A DNA stretch of 64,000 nucleotides from Arthrobacter alpinus (lineage in GTDB: Bacteria > Actinomycetota > Actinomycetes > Actinomycetales > Micrococcaceae): the NCBI RefSeq assembly GCF_900105965.1, contig NZ_FNTV01000001.1:930001-994000 (forward strand), written 5' to 3'. The position numbers and the translations under genes are program-made. The notes beneath the pieces were generated by a model. The model saw nothing but the letters and a program-made list of their open reading frames with translations. It was not told the origin of the DNA and did not search any database. Shown piece after piece: positions 50,903 through 60,562 of this stretch (its first letter is position 1; every line of letters starts with the position of its first letter).

Positions 50903-52672
50903 TCAAGCGATCATGAACTCGCCCGGAGCGAGCGCGCGGGAGACGATGCGGATGTCACCGATGGAGCCGAGCCACATTTTGTCGAGCTCGCCCGCCCACG
51001 AGTAGGCGCCGACGGCCCAGGGTGCGCCGGTCTCCCCACCAGCCAGTCCCTTGTTGACGGTTGAGGGGTTGCGGACCACGGAGCAACCGTCCACATACAT
51101 GGTGGTGTGCCGGCCGTCGTTGACCACGGCCACGTGCCACCAGCGGGACGACCGCAGCTCGTGGCCCCAGTTCGTGACCGAGCGCTCCAGGTTGGCGGGA
51201 TAGATGCACCACTGCAGCTCGGGGCCACCGCTGACGGACAGTGTTGCGGCGGGCTCGTCGACCTCGCCTTTGACGCGCCCGGCCGCCTTGGCAGATACCC
51301 AGCGCGAGATGATGGCGCTCCAGGCGGAGTCGCCGGTGAACGGTTCCGGCAGCTTGAAGAACGCCTCGAAGGTGTATCCGTTGCCGAACGACGCCTTGTT
51401 GATGGGGGCGTTGTCAGCCGTGAGCAGGTAGGCGCCCGTTTCCTTGCTCCCAGAGAAGGTCAGTGAAGAACCGGCCGGCTGTGCGGGGTGGCTGTCGCTG
51501 GCGAAGGACAGCGGCACGGTTGACGGCCCTGCCACGATGAGCGCGTTTCCGCGGCCCGAGGCATCCGCAACCCGGCTGCCAGTGGCCAGGGGCCCTGTTC
51601 CCTCGAAGCGCCAGTACGCCTCGGTGCCGCGGATGAGCATTGCTGCCGCGGGCCGGGGCTCCCGGCGCACCGGAGGTGTCAGCGACGGCGGCAGCGCGAA
51701 GGAGAAGCGGTCGGTGGCCGCGGTCAGCTGCAATTCCTCGCGCTCCAACTCGTTGAGGCCGCCCGCTTCGATGTGTGGCACCTCGGTGGACACATCCACC
51801 ACCCTGCGGTCCAGATCGAAGCGGTACAGGCGCACGGCAGCCGCACCACCGAAGTAGAGCTGCTGGTAGTTGGCCAGGTGCAGCTCAACCGGCCTGCCCG
51901 CGGCGTTCTCCCGGGTCAGCCGCCCGGAGGGCCAGAAGTGGCCGTTGATGCTGAGGAAGACCTGCGGGTACTCGTTAACGAGCTTTTCCCAGACCAGCTT
52001 GCCGTGCGTGCTCTGAACCCCGGTTCCGCTGTCGGCGCTGACGGAGTCGTGAACGGTAATGATGGTGGGGGTCCCGGCATTGGCTTCAAGAACGGAACGG
52101 GCCCAAGCAATCCCTGCCGTGGACAGGCGCCAGTCCAGGGCCAGCAGCAGGAATTGCGTCCCCGCACCATCAACGGTGTAGGCGGAGTTGTAGCCGCCCG
52201 CGTCCCGGGCAATGCGCTGCCTCGATGTGAGCGGTGCGAACGCGTCCAGGAACGGGGTGGGCCCGCGCTGGTCGTCCGTGTTGGAGTTTGGGAGATCGTG
52301 GTTGCCGGCAATGACGGAGAACGGGATCTTCTTCTTCACTAGGATGTCGAACGGCTTCTTCGCGGCCTCGACCTCCTGGGCCAGCCCATTTTGCACCACG
52401 TCGCCGAGGTGGGCCACGAAGACCAGACCCTTCAGGCCAGAGAGAGATTTCATGGTTTCGGCGAGGGGCTCGGGGTGGAGCGACTCGCCGTCGAACAGGT
52501 ACTGCGTGTCTGGGATGACGGCCAGCGTGAACACGCGCCCGGAAGCGGATGCCGGGGCGGCAGGGGCTGCGGCGCGTGCATTCTGGGGCAGGAGGAAGGG
52601 TCCGGCCGCGGCGGCACCGGCACCGGCGAGGCCGCTGGCAAGCATGGAACGGCGTGAAAGTGTGGTTGACAT
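50903..52672 (-). CDS. Tat-exported metallophosphoesterase with a LamG-type C-terminal domain
   Basis: 589 residues from ATG at 52672. The signal peptide [28 protein letters not shown] has the twin-arginine motif. Calcineurin-like phosphoesterase motifs follow: VIPDTQY, GDVVQNG, GNHDLPNS, and SINGHF late in the domain, for a binuclear metal centre. The C-terminal 200 residues (YTFEAFFKLPEPFTGDSAW, then WWHVAVVNDGRHTTMYVDG) form a concanavalin-like LamG domain, likely for carbohydrate binding. A secreted phosphoesterase is probable. Substrate unknown. Confidence 0.88.
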   Translation of the reverse strand: MSTTLSRRSMLASGLAGAGAAAAGPFLLPQNARAAAPAAPASASGRVFTLAVIPDTQYLFDGESLHPEPLAETMKSLSGLKGLVFVAHLGDVVQNGLAQEVEAAKKPFDILVKKKIPFSVIAGNHDLPNSNTDDQRGPTPFLDAFAPLTSRQRIARDAGGYNSAYTVDGAGTQFLLLALDWRLSTAGIAWARSVLEANAGTPTIITVHDSVSADSGTGVQSTHGKLVWEKLVNEYPQVFLSINGHFWPSGRLTRENAAGRPVELHLANYQQLYFGGAAAVRLYRFDLDRRVVDVSTEVPHIEAGGLNELEREELQLTAATDRFSFALPPSLTPPVRREPRPAAAMLIRGTEAYWRFEGTGPLATGSRVADASGRGNALIVAGPSTVPLSFASDSHPAQPAGSSLTFSGSKETGAYLLTADNAPINKASFGNGYTFEAFFKLPEPFTGDSAWSAIISRWVSAKAAGRVKGEVDEPAATLSVSGGPELQWCIYPANLERSVTNWGHELRSSRWWHVAVVNDGRHTTMYVDGCSVVRNPSTVNKGLAGGETGAPWAVGAYSWAGELDKMWLGSIGDIRIVSRALAPGEFMIA

Positions 52673-52799
52673 GGCAGAGACCGTACGGGGCTGGGTTGAA
52701 CGGGCGGACACGGCAGCGTAAACGGCAGGCGAAAATCCGCAGCGGGCGGCCCCACAACCGGTGGGGGAAAATTAACCTCTCACGGCCTAGGCTGGGGAC

Positions 52800-53798
52800 A
52801 TGACATCGACGCAAACTGTGCCCTGGCCCGTGGTTCCCGGACTGGTGTTTCGGCCATTGACCGTGGCGGATGCCGGCGCGTGGCTGGAGCTGGTGGTTCG
52901 TATTGCCGAGGCGGAGGACGCGCCTTGGCACGACCAGCTCTCGGACCTCATGGAGGTGTTGGGGTCTGCGATCAACCCCGCCGCGGAGAACACACTTGTG
53001 GGCGTGGATGAATACGGTGTGCCGCGCGTCTACGGCTATGTGGCAAAAAGTGTTGGTGGACCCGTGGCGTTCGTCTTTGGCGGCGTGGATCCGTTGTGGC
53101 AACGCAGGGGCATCGGCGCCGCTGTACTGGCGTGGCAGCAGGGTGCGTCGAGGGCCCGATTCGCCGCGGAGGGTCAGGCGGGCGCCGCCGCCCGTTGCTA
53201 TTCCCGCGAAGGGAATGTGCCCCATGAAGCGTTGCTGGCGGCCTCCGGCTTTGGCATGGTCCGGTATTTCACCGAGATGGAGCGCCCGCTCACGGAACTT
53301 CCGGCACCGGTTCCCGTCAGTGGTGTAAGCCTGGTGCCGTTCACGCGTGAGCTGGGTGAGGCTGTGCGACTTGCGCACAATGAGGCCTTTGCCGACCATT
53401 GGGGCTCCGAATCCCGCAGCCCGGAAAAGTGGGAGTACTTTCTGGGGCATGAAAGCTTCCGGCCGGACCTGTCCTCCGTGGCGCTTGACGACTCAACGGG
53501 CGAGGTGGCCGGCTACCAAATGTCCATGTACGACGCCGATGCCTTCGCCAAGGAAGGCCGCCGCTGCGGATACACGGACATTCTTGGGGTGCGCCGGGCC
53601 TGGCGCGGGCGGGGCATTGCCCCGGCGCTCCTGTGTGATGCCATGGCCCGCTACAAGGTCGCCGGCATGGATGCGGCAACCCTTGATGTGGACACCGAGA
53701 ACCCCAGTGGGGCAGTGGGCCTCTACAGAAATTTGGGTTACACAGCCATCCCTGGGCGAGTGACCATAGCGTGGGACAAGGAACTCCTGCCGGTTTAG
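52800..53798 (+). CDS. Two-domain GNAT acetyltransferase
   Basis: 332 residues with a degenerate N-terminal GNAT half (FRPLTVADAGAWLELV, then GGVDPLWQRRGIGAAVLAWQ with the acetyl-CoA loop) and a second half (LGVRRAWRGRGIAPALLCDAMARYKVAGMDAATLDVDTENPSGAVGLYRNLGYT) with the QxxGxG/A-type loop. The tandem layout matches the mycothiol-synthase group, but no mycothiol context is visible. Substrate unknown. It ends overlapping the stop of the convergent DinB gene by four bases. Confidence 0.85.
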   Translation: MTSTQTVPWPVVPGLVFRPLTVADAGAWLELVVRIAEAEDAPWHDQLSDLMEVLGSAINPAAENTLVGVDEYGVPRVYGYVAKSVGGPVAFVFGGVDPLWQRRGIGAAVLAWQQGASRARFAAEGQAGAAARCYSREGNVPHEALLAASGFGMVRYFTEMERPLTELPAPVPVSGVSLVPFTRELGEAVRLAHNEAFADHWGSESRSPEKWEYFLGHESFRPDLSSVALDDSTGEVAGYQMSMYDADAFAKEGRRCGYTDILGVRRAWRGRGIAPALLCDAMARYKVAGMDAATLDVDTENPSGAVGLYRNLGYTAIPGRVTIAWDKELLPV

Positions 53799-54313
53799 GC
53801 GTTGACGTCGTGCAGGTGGTGGACCACGTCATGGAGAAAGTAGCCGGCCAGCGTCAGCACCGTGAATTCGGAGCCATTGCTGCGCAGGCCGCGACGGCCC
53901 CACTGGCCTTCCTCCACTGCACCAAAGGCGGCTGCGGCGTCGAGCCCGTTTTGGACCAGCTCCTGCGAGACCACCTCGGGGTCGAGTGCCGAGTAGTTGC
54001 CATCAAGGGCGGCCTGGTCCTGATCCCAGTTGGCAAAAGTGGGCGTTTCTTCGCGCAGCATGAGTTCCAGCCTTGCCGTGAATACGTCAAAGACGTCCCT
54101 GACATGGGCGCCGTACTCCAGAATCGACCACGTGCTGGCGTTGGGACGGATCTCTGCATCTGCCCGACGCAGGGCTCCCTGCCAGCGCGGGAGAATCTCC
54201 GGGAGCATGGTGGCCGCCGTGGAGGGGGTGGCCGTCGCTGCGCTGAATCCGCACTCGGGGCACGTCCGTTCCAGTACCCAGGTCCAGTCTTTGTCTTCAG
54301 AAATGATCGCCAT
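53795..54313 (-). CDS. DinB-family protein
   Basis: 172 residues. A helical bundle with metal-binding histidines: YGAHVRDVFDVFTARLELML and LTLAGYFLHDVVHHLHDV. An N-terminal CPECGF with a nearby CG pair may bind zinc. DinB proteins in actinobacteria are often mycothiol-dependent S-transferases, and this one could be. It overlaps the convergent acetyltransferase by four bases. Confidence 0.8.
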   Translation of the reverse strand: MAIISEDKDWTWVLERTCPECGFSAATATPSTAATMLPEILPRWQGALRRADAEIRPNASTWSILEYGAHVRDVFDVFTARLELMLREETPTFANWDQDQAALDGNYSALDPEVVSQELVQNGLDAAAAFGAVEEGQWGRRGLRSNGSEFTVLTLAGYFLHDVVHHLHDVNA

Positions 54314-54368
54314 GCGGCCATTCTAAGCTGACACCGAGAGATCATGCCGTGAGTTACCCGTCAGCCTT

Positions 54369-54404
54369 GGCTATCCGCTGCCGGTCAGGCAACTGCGGAT
54401 GGCC
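54369..54404 (-). terminator. Hairpin after parC
   Basis: GGC-ATCCGC and GCGGAT-GCC pair around a 16-base loop, beginning 24 bases after the parC stop, with one mismatch and no T run. It is probably the end of the parC transcript. Confidence 0.5.
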
Positions 54405-54427
54405 AGGGCGCCATGGAAAGTAATATT

Positions 54428-57037
54428 TCAGTCCAGGGGCAACTCAAAAGCTTCCTGGGTGGTGGCCGGAATCGGCTCGGGATCAACCGCCGGTGCGGAC
54501 ACGGGTGGTGCCGCGGCGGCAGTCGTCGGAGCAACCCCGGGGTTGGCCGGAGCCGCTCCATCCAGGCTTGGTCCCACGAGGTCGATCGCGGCACCAAGGG
54601 CCACGCCGGATCCGTCCCGGTGACCATGCTCCACCGGCAGGGCACGCACCACACCCGAGCTTGTGGACGCCTTAGCCGGGCCATGCCCGGCCCACGCCAC
54701 GAACAGCCGGTCCTCACCCTTGAGGAAACGGTGTGCCCGCACGCCACCGGTTGCGCGGCCCTTGGCTGGGTACTCGGAGAACGCCGTGACCTTGGCAGAG
54801 CCCGACGGCGTCCCGGGCAGTGCGTCCTGCCCGCCGGCCACCGTGACCACCACGGCCTCGGAATCGGTGGGGGATACCACCCCGAAGGACAAAACAACGT
54901 CCCCTGCGCCGAGCTTGATGCCGGCCATGCCACCGGCCGTGCGGCCCTGGGGCCGGACAATGCCGGCACTGTACCGAAGCAGCTGGGCGCCTTGCGTCAG
55001 GAACACGAGGTCGTCGTCGTCCGTGGCGACACCGGCCCCCACCACATAGTCCTTGGGCTTGAGGGAAATGTACTCCCAATCGTCACGGTTCAACGGATAC
55101 TCAGGGGTCACACGCTTGACCACACCGGTGGCGGTACCTACCGCAAAGGTGCTGTTCAGCGGAACAAAGCCCACGAGCGATTCGCCCTTGGTCAGTGTGA
55201 TGAAATCTTTGGCCCCGACGCCGCCAGCCAAGTTCGGCAGGGCTGCCGTGGGCGGCAGGACAGGCATGTCCACCACCTGAAGCCGGAGCATGCGCCCCAA
55301 GGAGGTGAGCGCGCCAATTTCGGCGCGGGCACTGGTCTTGAGGACGGAGGAGAAGATATCGTGCTTACTGCGCCCGCCGGATTCAACCAGCGGATCTCCC
55401 GTGCTGGTCCGGGCAATCTGGCCCGTGGCACTGAGCAGCACCCAGCAGGGGTCATCAGCAATTTCCAGGGCCAGCGGGGCAGCCTTGCCGGCCTTCCCGC
55501 CAGGACCGGCCGCAAGGGCCTTGGCAACCGAGGGAGCCATGGCCTCGGACTCCAACAGCACAGTGCGGCGCGGTGTGGCGTACTTCGCGGCCACTTCACC
55601 CATCTCATCCGAGACCAGTTGGTGCAGTAGCTCCCCGGAACCCAGAATGGCCTCGAGTGCGGCGATTTCGCGGCGAAGTTCATCCCGTTCGGTTTCGAGC
55701 TCCACCATGGAGAAACGGGTGAGGCGGCGCAGCTGCAGGTCCAAAATGTAGTTGGCCTGGATCTCGGAGAGGTCGTAGATGGCCATGAGCCGTTCACGGG
55801 CCGCGGCAACCTCATCCGAGGTGCGGATGATCTGAATGACCTCATCGATGTCCACAATGGCGATGAGCATGCCCTCCACCAAATGCAGGCGGTCCTGTTT
55901 CTTGCCCAGCCTGAAAGCCGTGCGACGCCGGACCACATCAATACGGTGTGCCACAAAGACCTGCAGCAGCGGCAAGAGTCCCAGGGTCTGTGGCTGGCCG
56001 TCCACCAAGCAGACGTTGTTGATGCCGAAGGATTCCTCCAGCGGGGTGTATCGGTATAGCTGTTCCATGACGGCCGCCGGGTTAAAGCCGTTCTTGATTT
56101 CCAGGACCAGGCGCAAGCCGTTTTTGCGGTCGGAAAGGTCGATGAAGTCGGCAATGCCCACCAACTTTTTGTTGTTGACGGCGTCCTTGACTTTTTCCTT
56201 GACCTTTTCCCCACCCACCAGGTACGGCAGTTCCGTGACCACCAGGCCCACCTTGCGCGGTGAGAGTTGTTCGACGGCGATCTTGGCCCGCGTCTTGAAG
56301 GAACCCCGGCCGCCTGCGTAGGCGTCCCGGATTCCCTGCAGCCCCACGATCCGCCCGCCCGAGGGCAGGTCCGGGCCCGGCACGTATGCCATGACGTCCT
56401 CAAGGGTGGCGTCCGGGTTCGCAATGAGGTGCTGGGCGGCGGCAATAACTTCGCCGAGGTTGTGCGGGGCCATGTTGGTGGCCATGCCCACCGCAATGCC
56501 ACTGGCACCGTTGACAAGAAGGTTCGGGTAGGCGGCCGGCAGCACGGAGGGCTGCATCATCTGGTTGTCATAGTTGGGCACAAAGTCCACAACGTTTTCA
56601 TCCAGGTTCCCGGTCAACTCCAGTGCCGCGGCAGCCATTCGGGCCTCGGTGTAACGCGGGGCGGCGGGGCCGTCGTCGAGCGAGCCGAAGTTGCCGTGCC
56701 CATCGATGAGCGGCAGGCGCAGCGTCCAGTCCTGGGCCATGCGGACCATGGTGTCGTAGATTGCCGTGTCACCGTGCGGGTGCAGCTTTCCCATGACCTC
56801 GCCCACCACACGGGCACTCTTGACATGCCCCTTGTCCGGGCGCAACCCCATCTCACTCATCATGTACAGGATGCGTCGCTGCACAGGCTTGAGGCCGTCA
56901 CGGGCGTCAGGCAGCGCCCGGGAGTAAATCACCGAATAGGCGTACTCCAGGAAGGAGCCTTCCATTTCACTTGAAACATCGATGTCAACGATGTTTTCAA
57001 CGAAGTCGTCGGCTGCGGGAGGTTGGCGCTTGGCCAT
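54428..57037 (-). CDS. parC: DNA topoisomerase IV subunit A
   Basis: 869 residues. The type IIA breakage-reunion domain has [59 protein letters not shown], then the catalytic Tyr in [10 protein letters not shown] coiled-coil and tower follow, with a C-terminal beta-propeller lacking the gyrase-specific QRRGGKG box. It decatenates chromosomes with ParE, encoded at 41136. A Pro/Ala tail ends the protein. It is divergent from the Pat-like gene. Confidence 0.94.
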   Translation of the reverse strand: MAKRQPPAADDFVENIVDIDVSSEMEGSFLEYAYSVIYSRALPDARDGLKPVQRRILYMMSEMGLRPDKGHVKSARVVGEVMGKLHPHGDTAIYDTMVRMAQDWTLRLPLIDGHGNFGSLDDGPAAPRYTEARMAAAALELTGNLDENVVDFVPNYDNQMMQPSVLPAAYPNLLVNGASGIAVGMATNMAPHNLGEVIAAAQHLIANPDATLEDVMAYVPGPDLPSGGRIVGLQGIRDAYAGGRGSFKTRAKIAVEQLSPRKVGLVVTELPYLVGGEKVKEKVKDAVNNKKLVGIADFIDLSDRKNGLRLVLEIKNGFNPAAVMEQLYRYTPLEESFGINNVCLVDGQPQTLGLLPLLQVFVAHRIDVVRRRTAFRLGKKQDRLHLVEGMLIAIVDIDEVIQIIRTSDEVAAARERLMAIYDLSEIQANYILDLQLRRLTRFSMVELETERDELRREIAALEAILGSGELLHQLVSDEMGEVAAKYATPRRTVLLESEAMAPSVAKALAAGPGGKAGKAAPLALEIADDPCWVLLSATGQIARTSTGDPLVESGGRSKHDIFSSVLKTSARAEIGALTSLGRMLRLQVVDMPVLPPTAALPNLAGGVGAKDFITLTKGESLVGFVPLNSTFAVGTATGVVKRVTPEYPLNRDDWEYISLKPKDYVVGAGVATDDDDLVFLTQGAQLLRYSAGIVRPQGRTAGGMAGIKLGAGDVVLSFGVVSPTDSEAVVVTVAGGQDALPGTPSGSAKVTAFSEYPAKGRATGGVRAHRFLKGEDRLFVAWAGHGPAKASTSSGVVRALPVEHGHRDGSGVALGAAIDLVGPSLDGAAPANPGVAPTTAAAAPPVSAPAVDPEPIPATTQEAFELPLD

Positions 57038-57121
57038 GATGGCAGTGGTTCCTTTTCTACATGGGGTGTTGCGAAACAGGCATGGACGCTAAAAAGTGCA
57101 TCATGTCGGTACAGTGATTCT

Positions 57122-59797
57122 ATGGTGAAGCCAGAGCCCGCACCCGTATATCCGGCCCATTGGGAGGCCGATGTTGTTCTCCGCGATGGTGGAACCGGGA
57201 ATTTGCGCCCCATGACCGCCTCCGATGCGGACGCTGTCCAGGCATTTCACATGTCCCAGTCCCAAAATTCCATCTATATGCGCTTTTTTACGTTCAAATC
57301 CAAGCTCACAGTGAAGGAATTGCGTCGCTTCACCGAGCTTGACTACTTTGACCGTGTGGCATTTGTCATAACCCGCGGCGGAGAGATTATTGGGATCGGA
57401 CGCTACGACAGGCTCGATGACCCCACGGAGGCCGAGGTTGCCTTCAATGTCTCCGATGCCAATCAGGGCAGGGGTGTGGGGTCCATCTTATTGGAACACC
57501 TTGCCGCGGCCGCCCGGGAAAACGGAATCTCCAAGTTTTCCGCCGAGGTCCTCCCGGAAAACCGCAAGATGATTCAGGTATTTTCCGAGGCCGGTTACGA
57601 GGTTCATCGCCACTTTGACGACGGCGTCATCTCCTTGCACTTTGAGATTGATCCCACGGACAAGTCCCGGGCAGTCATGGAATCTCGCGAACACCGTGCC
57701 GAGGCACGCAGCGTTGCCGGTCTCCTCGCGCCCAAGTCCGTGGCCGTGATTGGTGCCAGCCGTGCCTGGGGCAGCATCGGGCAGCAGCTGCTCGAACATG
57801 TGGTGGAAGGCAAGTTTTCCGGGGCCGTGCACGCCGTCAACCAGGACGCGCTGGAGGTCTCCGGCATGATGCCTTATGCCAGCATCGCGGAGGTGCCCGG
57901 ACCTGTTGACCTTGCCGTCATTGCCGTGCCTTACGATCAGGTTCCAGGCGTGGTGGACCAATGCGGGAAGGCGGGCGTCAAGGGTTTGGTGATTGTCACC
58001 GCTGGTTTCGCGGACGACGGCGAACGCGGCCTTGCGCGGCAGCGCGCCCTGGTGCGCCAAGCCCGGGCGAACGGGATGCGGTTGGTGGGTCCGGCGTCGT
58101 TGGGCCTGGCCAACACGGATCCGGCGGTATCGCTGAACGCTTCCATGGCACCAGTTCTGGCACGCCAAGGCGGGCTGGGGATCTTCAGCCAGTCGGCGGC
58201 GTTGGGTGTCTCGCTCTTTGCCTCGATGACGAGGCGTGAACTAGGCATGTCCACGGTGCTTTCCGCGGGCAACCGGGCTGATGTCTCCGGCAACGACATG
58301 ATGCAATTCTGGGAGGACGATCCCCAAACAACCGCGTGCGCCTTATATCTGGAATCCGTGGGCAACCCGCGGAAGTTTTCCCGCATCTCACGCCGACTCT
58401 CACGCAGTAAACCCGTCATCGTCGCCAAATCCGATTCCATGGGTTTGCGCCTGCCGCCGGGCCACGCGGTGCGCACCACCGCGGCGCCCGCAGGTGCCCT
58501 GGACGCCATGCTGCGCCAGTCCGGCGTGGTGCGTGTCAATACGATCGAGGAGCTCTCCGATGTGGCCCAGATTGTGGCAGGCCAGCCGCTGCCCAAGGGC
58601 CCGGGGCTGGCCATCATCGGCAATTCCGCCGCGATGGGCACAGTGGTGGCCGATTCGGCCGAACGGCACGGGCTGAAGGTAGTGGCCGTCCATGCCCGGC
58701 TGGAACTGGACACTGGTCAATCGCGGGCACTGCCCCTGCTTAAACGAACTGTCCTGCGTGCGCTGGGGGAGCCGGGCGTGGATTCGGCCATCGTGACCCT
58801 GCTGCCCGTGATTGGGCTGACCCTCGAGGCCATCGCGAAGACGCTGCAGGAGTGCTCCGTGGACTCGGGGAAACCAGTCATCGCCACCTTTACCGGCAAC
58901 ATGAACCCGCAGATCCAGGTCAACCGCCAGATGGCCGGCTCACTGCCGGCGTACTCAAGCCCTGGCGCGGCCACCGCAGCCCTCGCCGCCGTGACCCGCT
59001 ACGTCCATTGGCTGACCCTGGACGCGCCGGTCTATGAGCAACCTGCCGGCGTCAACCCGCAGGCCGCCGAGGCGCTCCTTGACGCGTGGCTCAAGGACGT
59101 CGCGGGCGATGAGCTGCTCACCCTGGCCCCGGCACAGGTCAAGGCTCTTCTGGGTCACTACGGAATTTCGGTGCTTGAATCGGTGCCGTTTCGCACAGTG
59201 GATGAGGCAGTCACCGCGGCGGAGCGGCTGGGTTGGCCCGTTGCCATCAAGACCCTGGACTCGAGCCTGCGGCACCGCCTGGACCTGGGCGGCGTGCGCA
59301 TCAATATTGAGAATGCGCAATCGCTACGGCGCAACATTGTGCAGATGCGCAAATTGCTTGAACCCTACGGGCAAAAGGAGCTGGAGGTGCAGTCCATGGC
59401 GCAAGTAGGTCAATCGTGTACCTTGCGCGCCATCGAAGACCCTCTCCTGGGGCCCGTGGTCTCTTTTGGCCTCTCCGGCGACGCCGTCGACCTCCTCGAC
59501 GATTGGGCTCACAGGGTGCCGCCCCTGTCCACCGCGGACACCGCAGAGCTGATCAGGTCACCCCGGGCCTCCATCAAACTTTTTGGTTACGAAGGTCTGC
59601 CGCCGGGAAACATTGCGGCGTTGGAGGACCTTGTGGCCAGGGTTGCCATGCTCAAGGACGAACACCCCGAGGTTGCGTTTGTGGAATTCCGGCCCATCCT
59701 GGTGGGTCCCACCACCGTCACCGTCCTGGCCGTTGATGTGCGGATCGGCAATCCGGCCCAACGAACCGACAGCGCGCGGCGGGCCATGATTTCCTGA
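57122..59797 (+). CDS. Pat-like protein acetyltransferase: GNAT fused to a catalytically degenerate acyl-CoA synthetase (NDP-forming)
   Basis: 891 residues from ATG at 57122. N-terminal GNAT (residues 20-180; NVSDANQGRGVGSILLEHLAAAARENG). A CoA-binding/ligase part (SVAVIGASRAWGSIGQQLLEH, FSQSAALGVSLF, AGNRADVSGNDMMQFW) and an ATP-grasp-like part (LLGHYGISVLESVPFRT, then GWPVAIKTLDSSLRHRLDLGGV) follow. The SHTG phospho-His motif seems replaced by TTAAPAG at about residue 455, as in the PatZ regulatory half. It likely acetylates acetyl-CoA synthetase or similar lysines. Confidence 0.9.
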   Translation: MVKPEPAPVYPAHWEADVVLRDGGTGNLRPMTASDADAVQAFHMSQSQNSIYMRFFTFKSKLTVKELRRFTELDYFDRVAFVITRGGEIIGIGRYDRLDDPTEAEVAFNVSDANQGRGVGSILLEHLAAAARENGISKFSAEVLPENRKMIQVFSEAGYEVHRHFDDGVISLHFEIDPTDKSRAVMESREHRAEARSVAGLLAPKSVAVIGASRAWGSIGQQLLEHVVEGKFSGAVHAVNQDALEVSGMMPYASIAEVPGPVDLAVIAVPYDQVPGVVDQCGKAGVKGLVIVTAGFADDGERGLARQRALVRQARANGMRLVGPASLGLANTDPAVSLNASMAPVLARQGGLGIFSQSAALGVSLFASMTRRELGMSTVLSAGNRADVSGNDMMQFWEDDPQTTACALYLESVGNPRKFSRISRRLSRSKPVIVAKSDSMGLRLPPGHAVRTTAAPAGALDAMLRQSGVVRVNTIEELSDVAQIVAGQPLPKGPGLAIIGNSAAMGTVVADSAERHGLKVVAVHARLELDTGQSRALPLLKRTVLRALGEPGVDSAIVTLLPVIGLTLEAIAKTLQECSVDSGKPVIATFTGNMNPQIQVNRQMAGSLPAYSSPGAATAALAAVTRYVHWLTLDAPVYEQPAGVNPQAAEALLDAWLKDVAGDELLTLAPAQVKALLGHYGISVLESVPFRTVDEAVTAAERLGWPVAIKTLDSSLRHRLDLGGVRINIENAQSLRRNIVQMRKLLEPYGQKELEVQSMAQVGQSCTLRAIEDPLLGPVVSFGLSGDAVDLLDDWAHRVPPLSTADTAELIRSPRASIKLFGYEGLPPGNIAALEDLVARVAMLKDEHPEVAFVEFRPILVGPTTVTVLAVDVRIGNPAQRTDSARRAMIS

Positions 59798-59871
59798 GGT
59801 CGTGGCCAGCGGCTGTCACTTCTGAGCCGCCCGGTTCGCAACGCTGCCGGCAAAGTGCGAAAATGGAGCAT

Positions 59872-60558
59872 ATGAACAGCTTCGGAGCCGGTGCCCCGGC
59901 CAACACGACGGCCCGTGAATTGGAAGCCGCTCTCCAGCGCTCGGGGTTTTATCCCCGACTTGTTGCGGATGTGGTCAATGACGCCTTGGACGGCCAGGAA
60001 AGCCTCTCGCACCTGGTCCATCTGGAAACCCACTTTGAGCGCAACGAAGTGCACCGGCACATCACGGTTCTGGCACTGACCGCGGAAATGCTCGTCATCA
60101 CCCACGTTGACGATCATCAGTTGGATGAATCAGGCGAGCAGATGGTGGCCCAGGTGTCCACCGAATCCGTGCCGGTCAGCCAAATCAAATCAGTGGTGCT
60201 CAGCTATATTTACGCGCAACCACAGGACTACAAGCCTTCCGACCCCGCCCGTGAGCTCACGCTCGCCATCGCCTGGTCTGGAGGACAGCGGGTGGAGATG
60301 GGTCCGTCGTCGTGCGGGGATCCGGACTGCGACGCTGACCATGGCTACTCCGGCACCATCGCCCAGGAAGACATCGCCCTGCGCATCAGCGCCGAGGCGG
60401 AGGGCCTCCAGGCTGTTGCGGATGCCAAGGCCTTTGCTCGTGCCCTGCGTGCGGTGAACACGGGCGCGGTCAATGCTGGATCCAGCCATGCCCCGTTGCC
60501 CGGAAGTAAATTCCCGGTCTTCGGTGCACGTTTGGGCCGTTCCCATTACCGGCGCTAA
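59872..60558 (+). CDS. DUF5998 family protein
   Basis: 228 residues from ATG at 59872, with GGAG five bases upstream. An ATG three codons earlier is possible. The domain reads LEAALQRSGFYPRLVADVVNDALDGQESLSHLVHLETHFERNEVHRHITVLALTAEMLVITHVDD, then CGDPDCDADHGYSGTI. Function unknown. It is consistently followed by the phosphodiesterase gene in actinobacteria, as here, suggesting a shared role. Confidence 0.88.
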   Translation: MNSFGAGAPANTTARELEAALQRSGFYPRLVADVVNDALDGQESLSHLVHLETHFERNEVHRHITVLALTAEMLVITHVDDHQLDESGEQMVAQVSTESVPVSQIKSVVLSYIYAQPQDYKPSDPARELTLAIAWSGGQRVEMGPSSCGDPDCDADHGYSGTIAQEDIALRISAEAEGLQAVADAKAFARALRAVNTGAVNAGSSHAPLPGSKFPVFGARLGRSHYRR

Positions 60559-60562
60559 GGGC

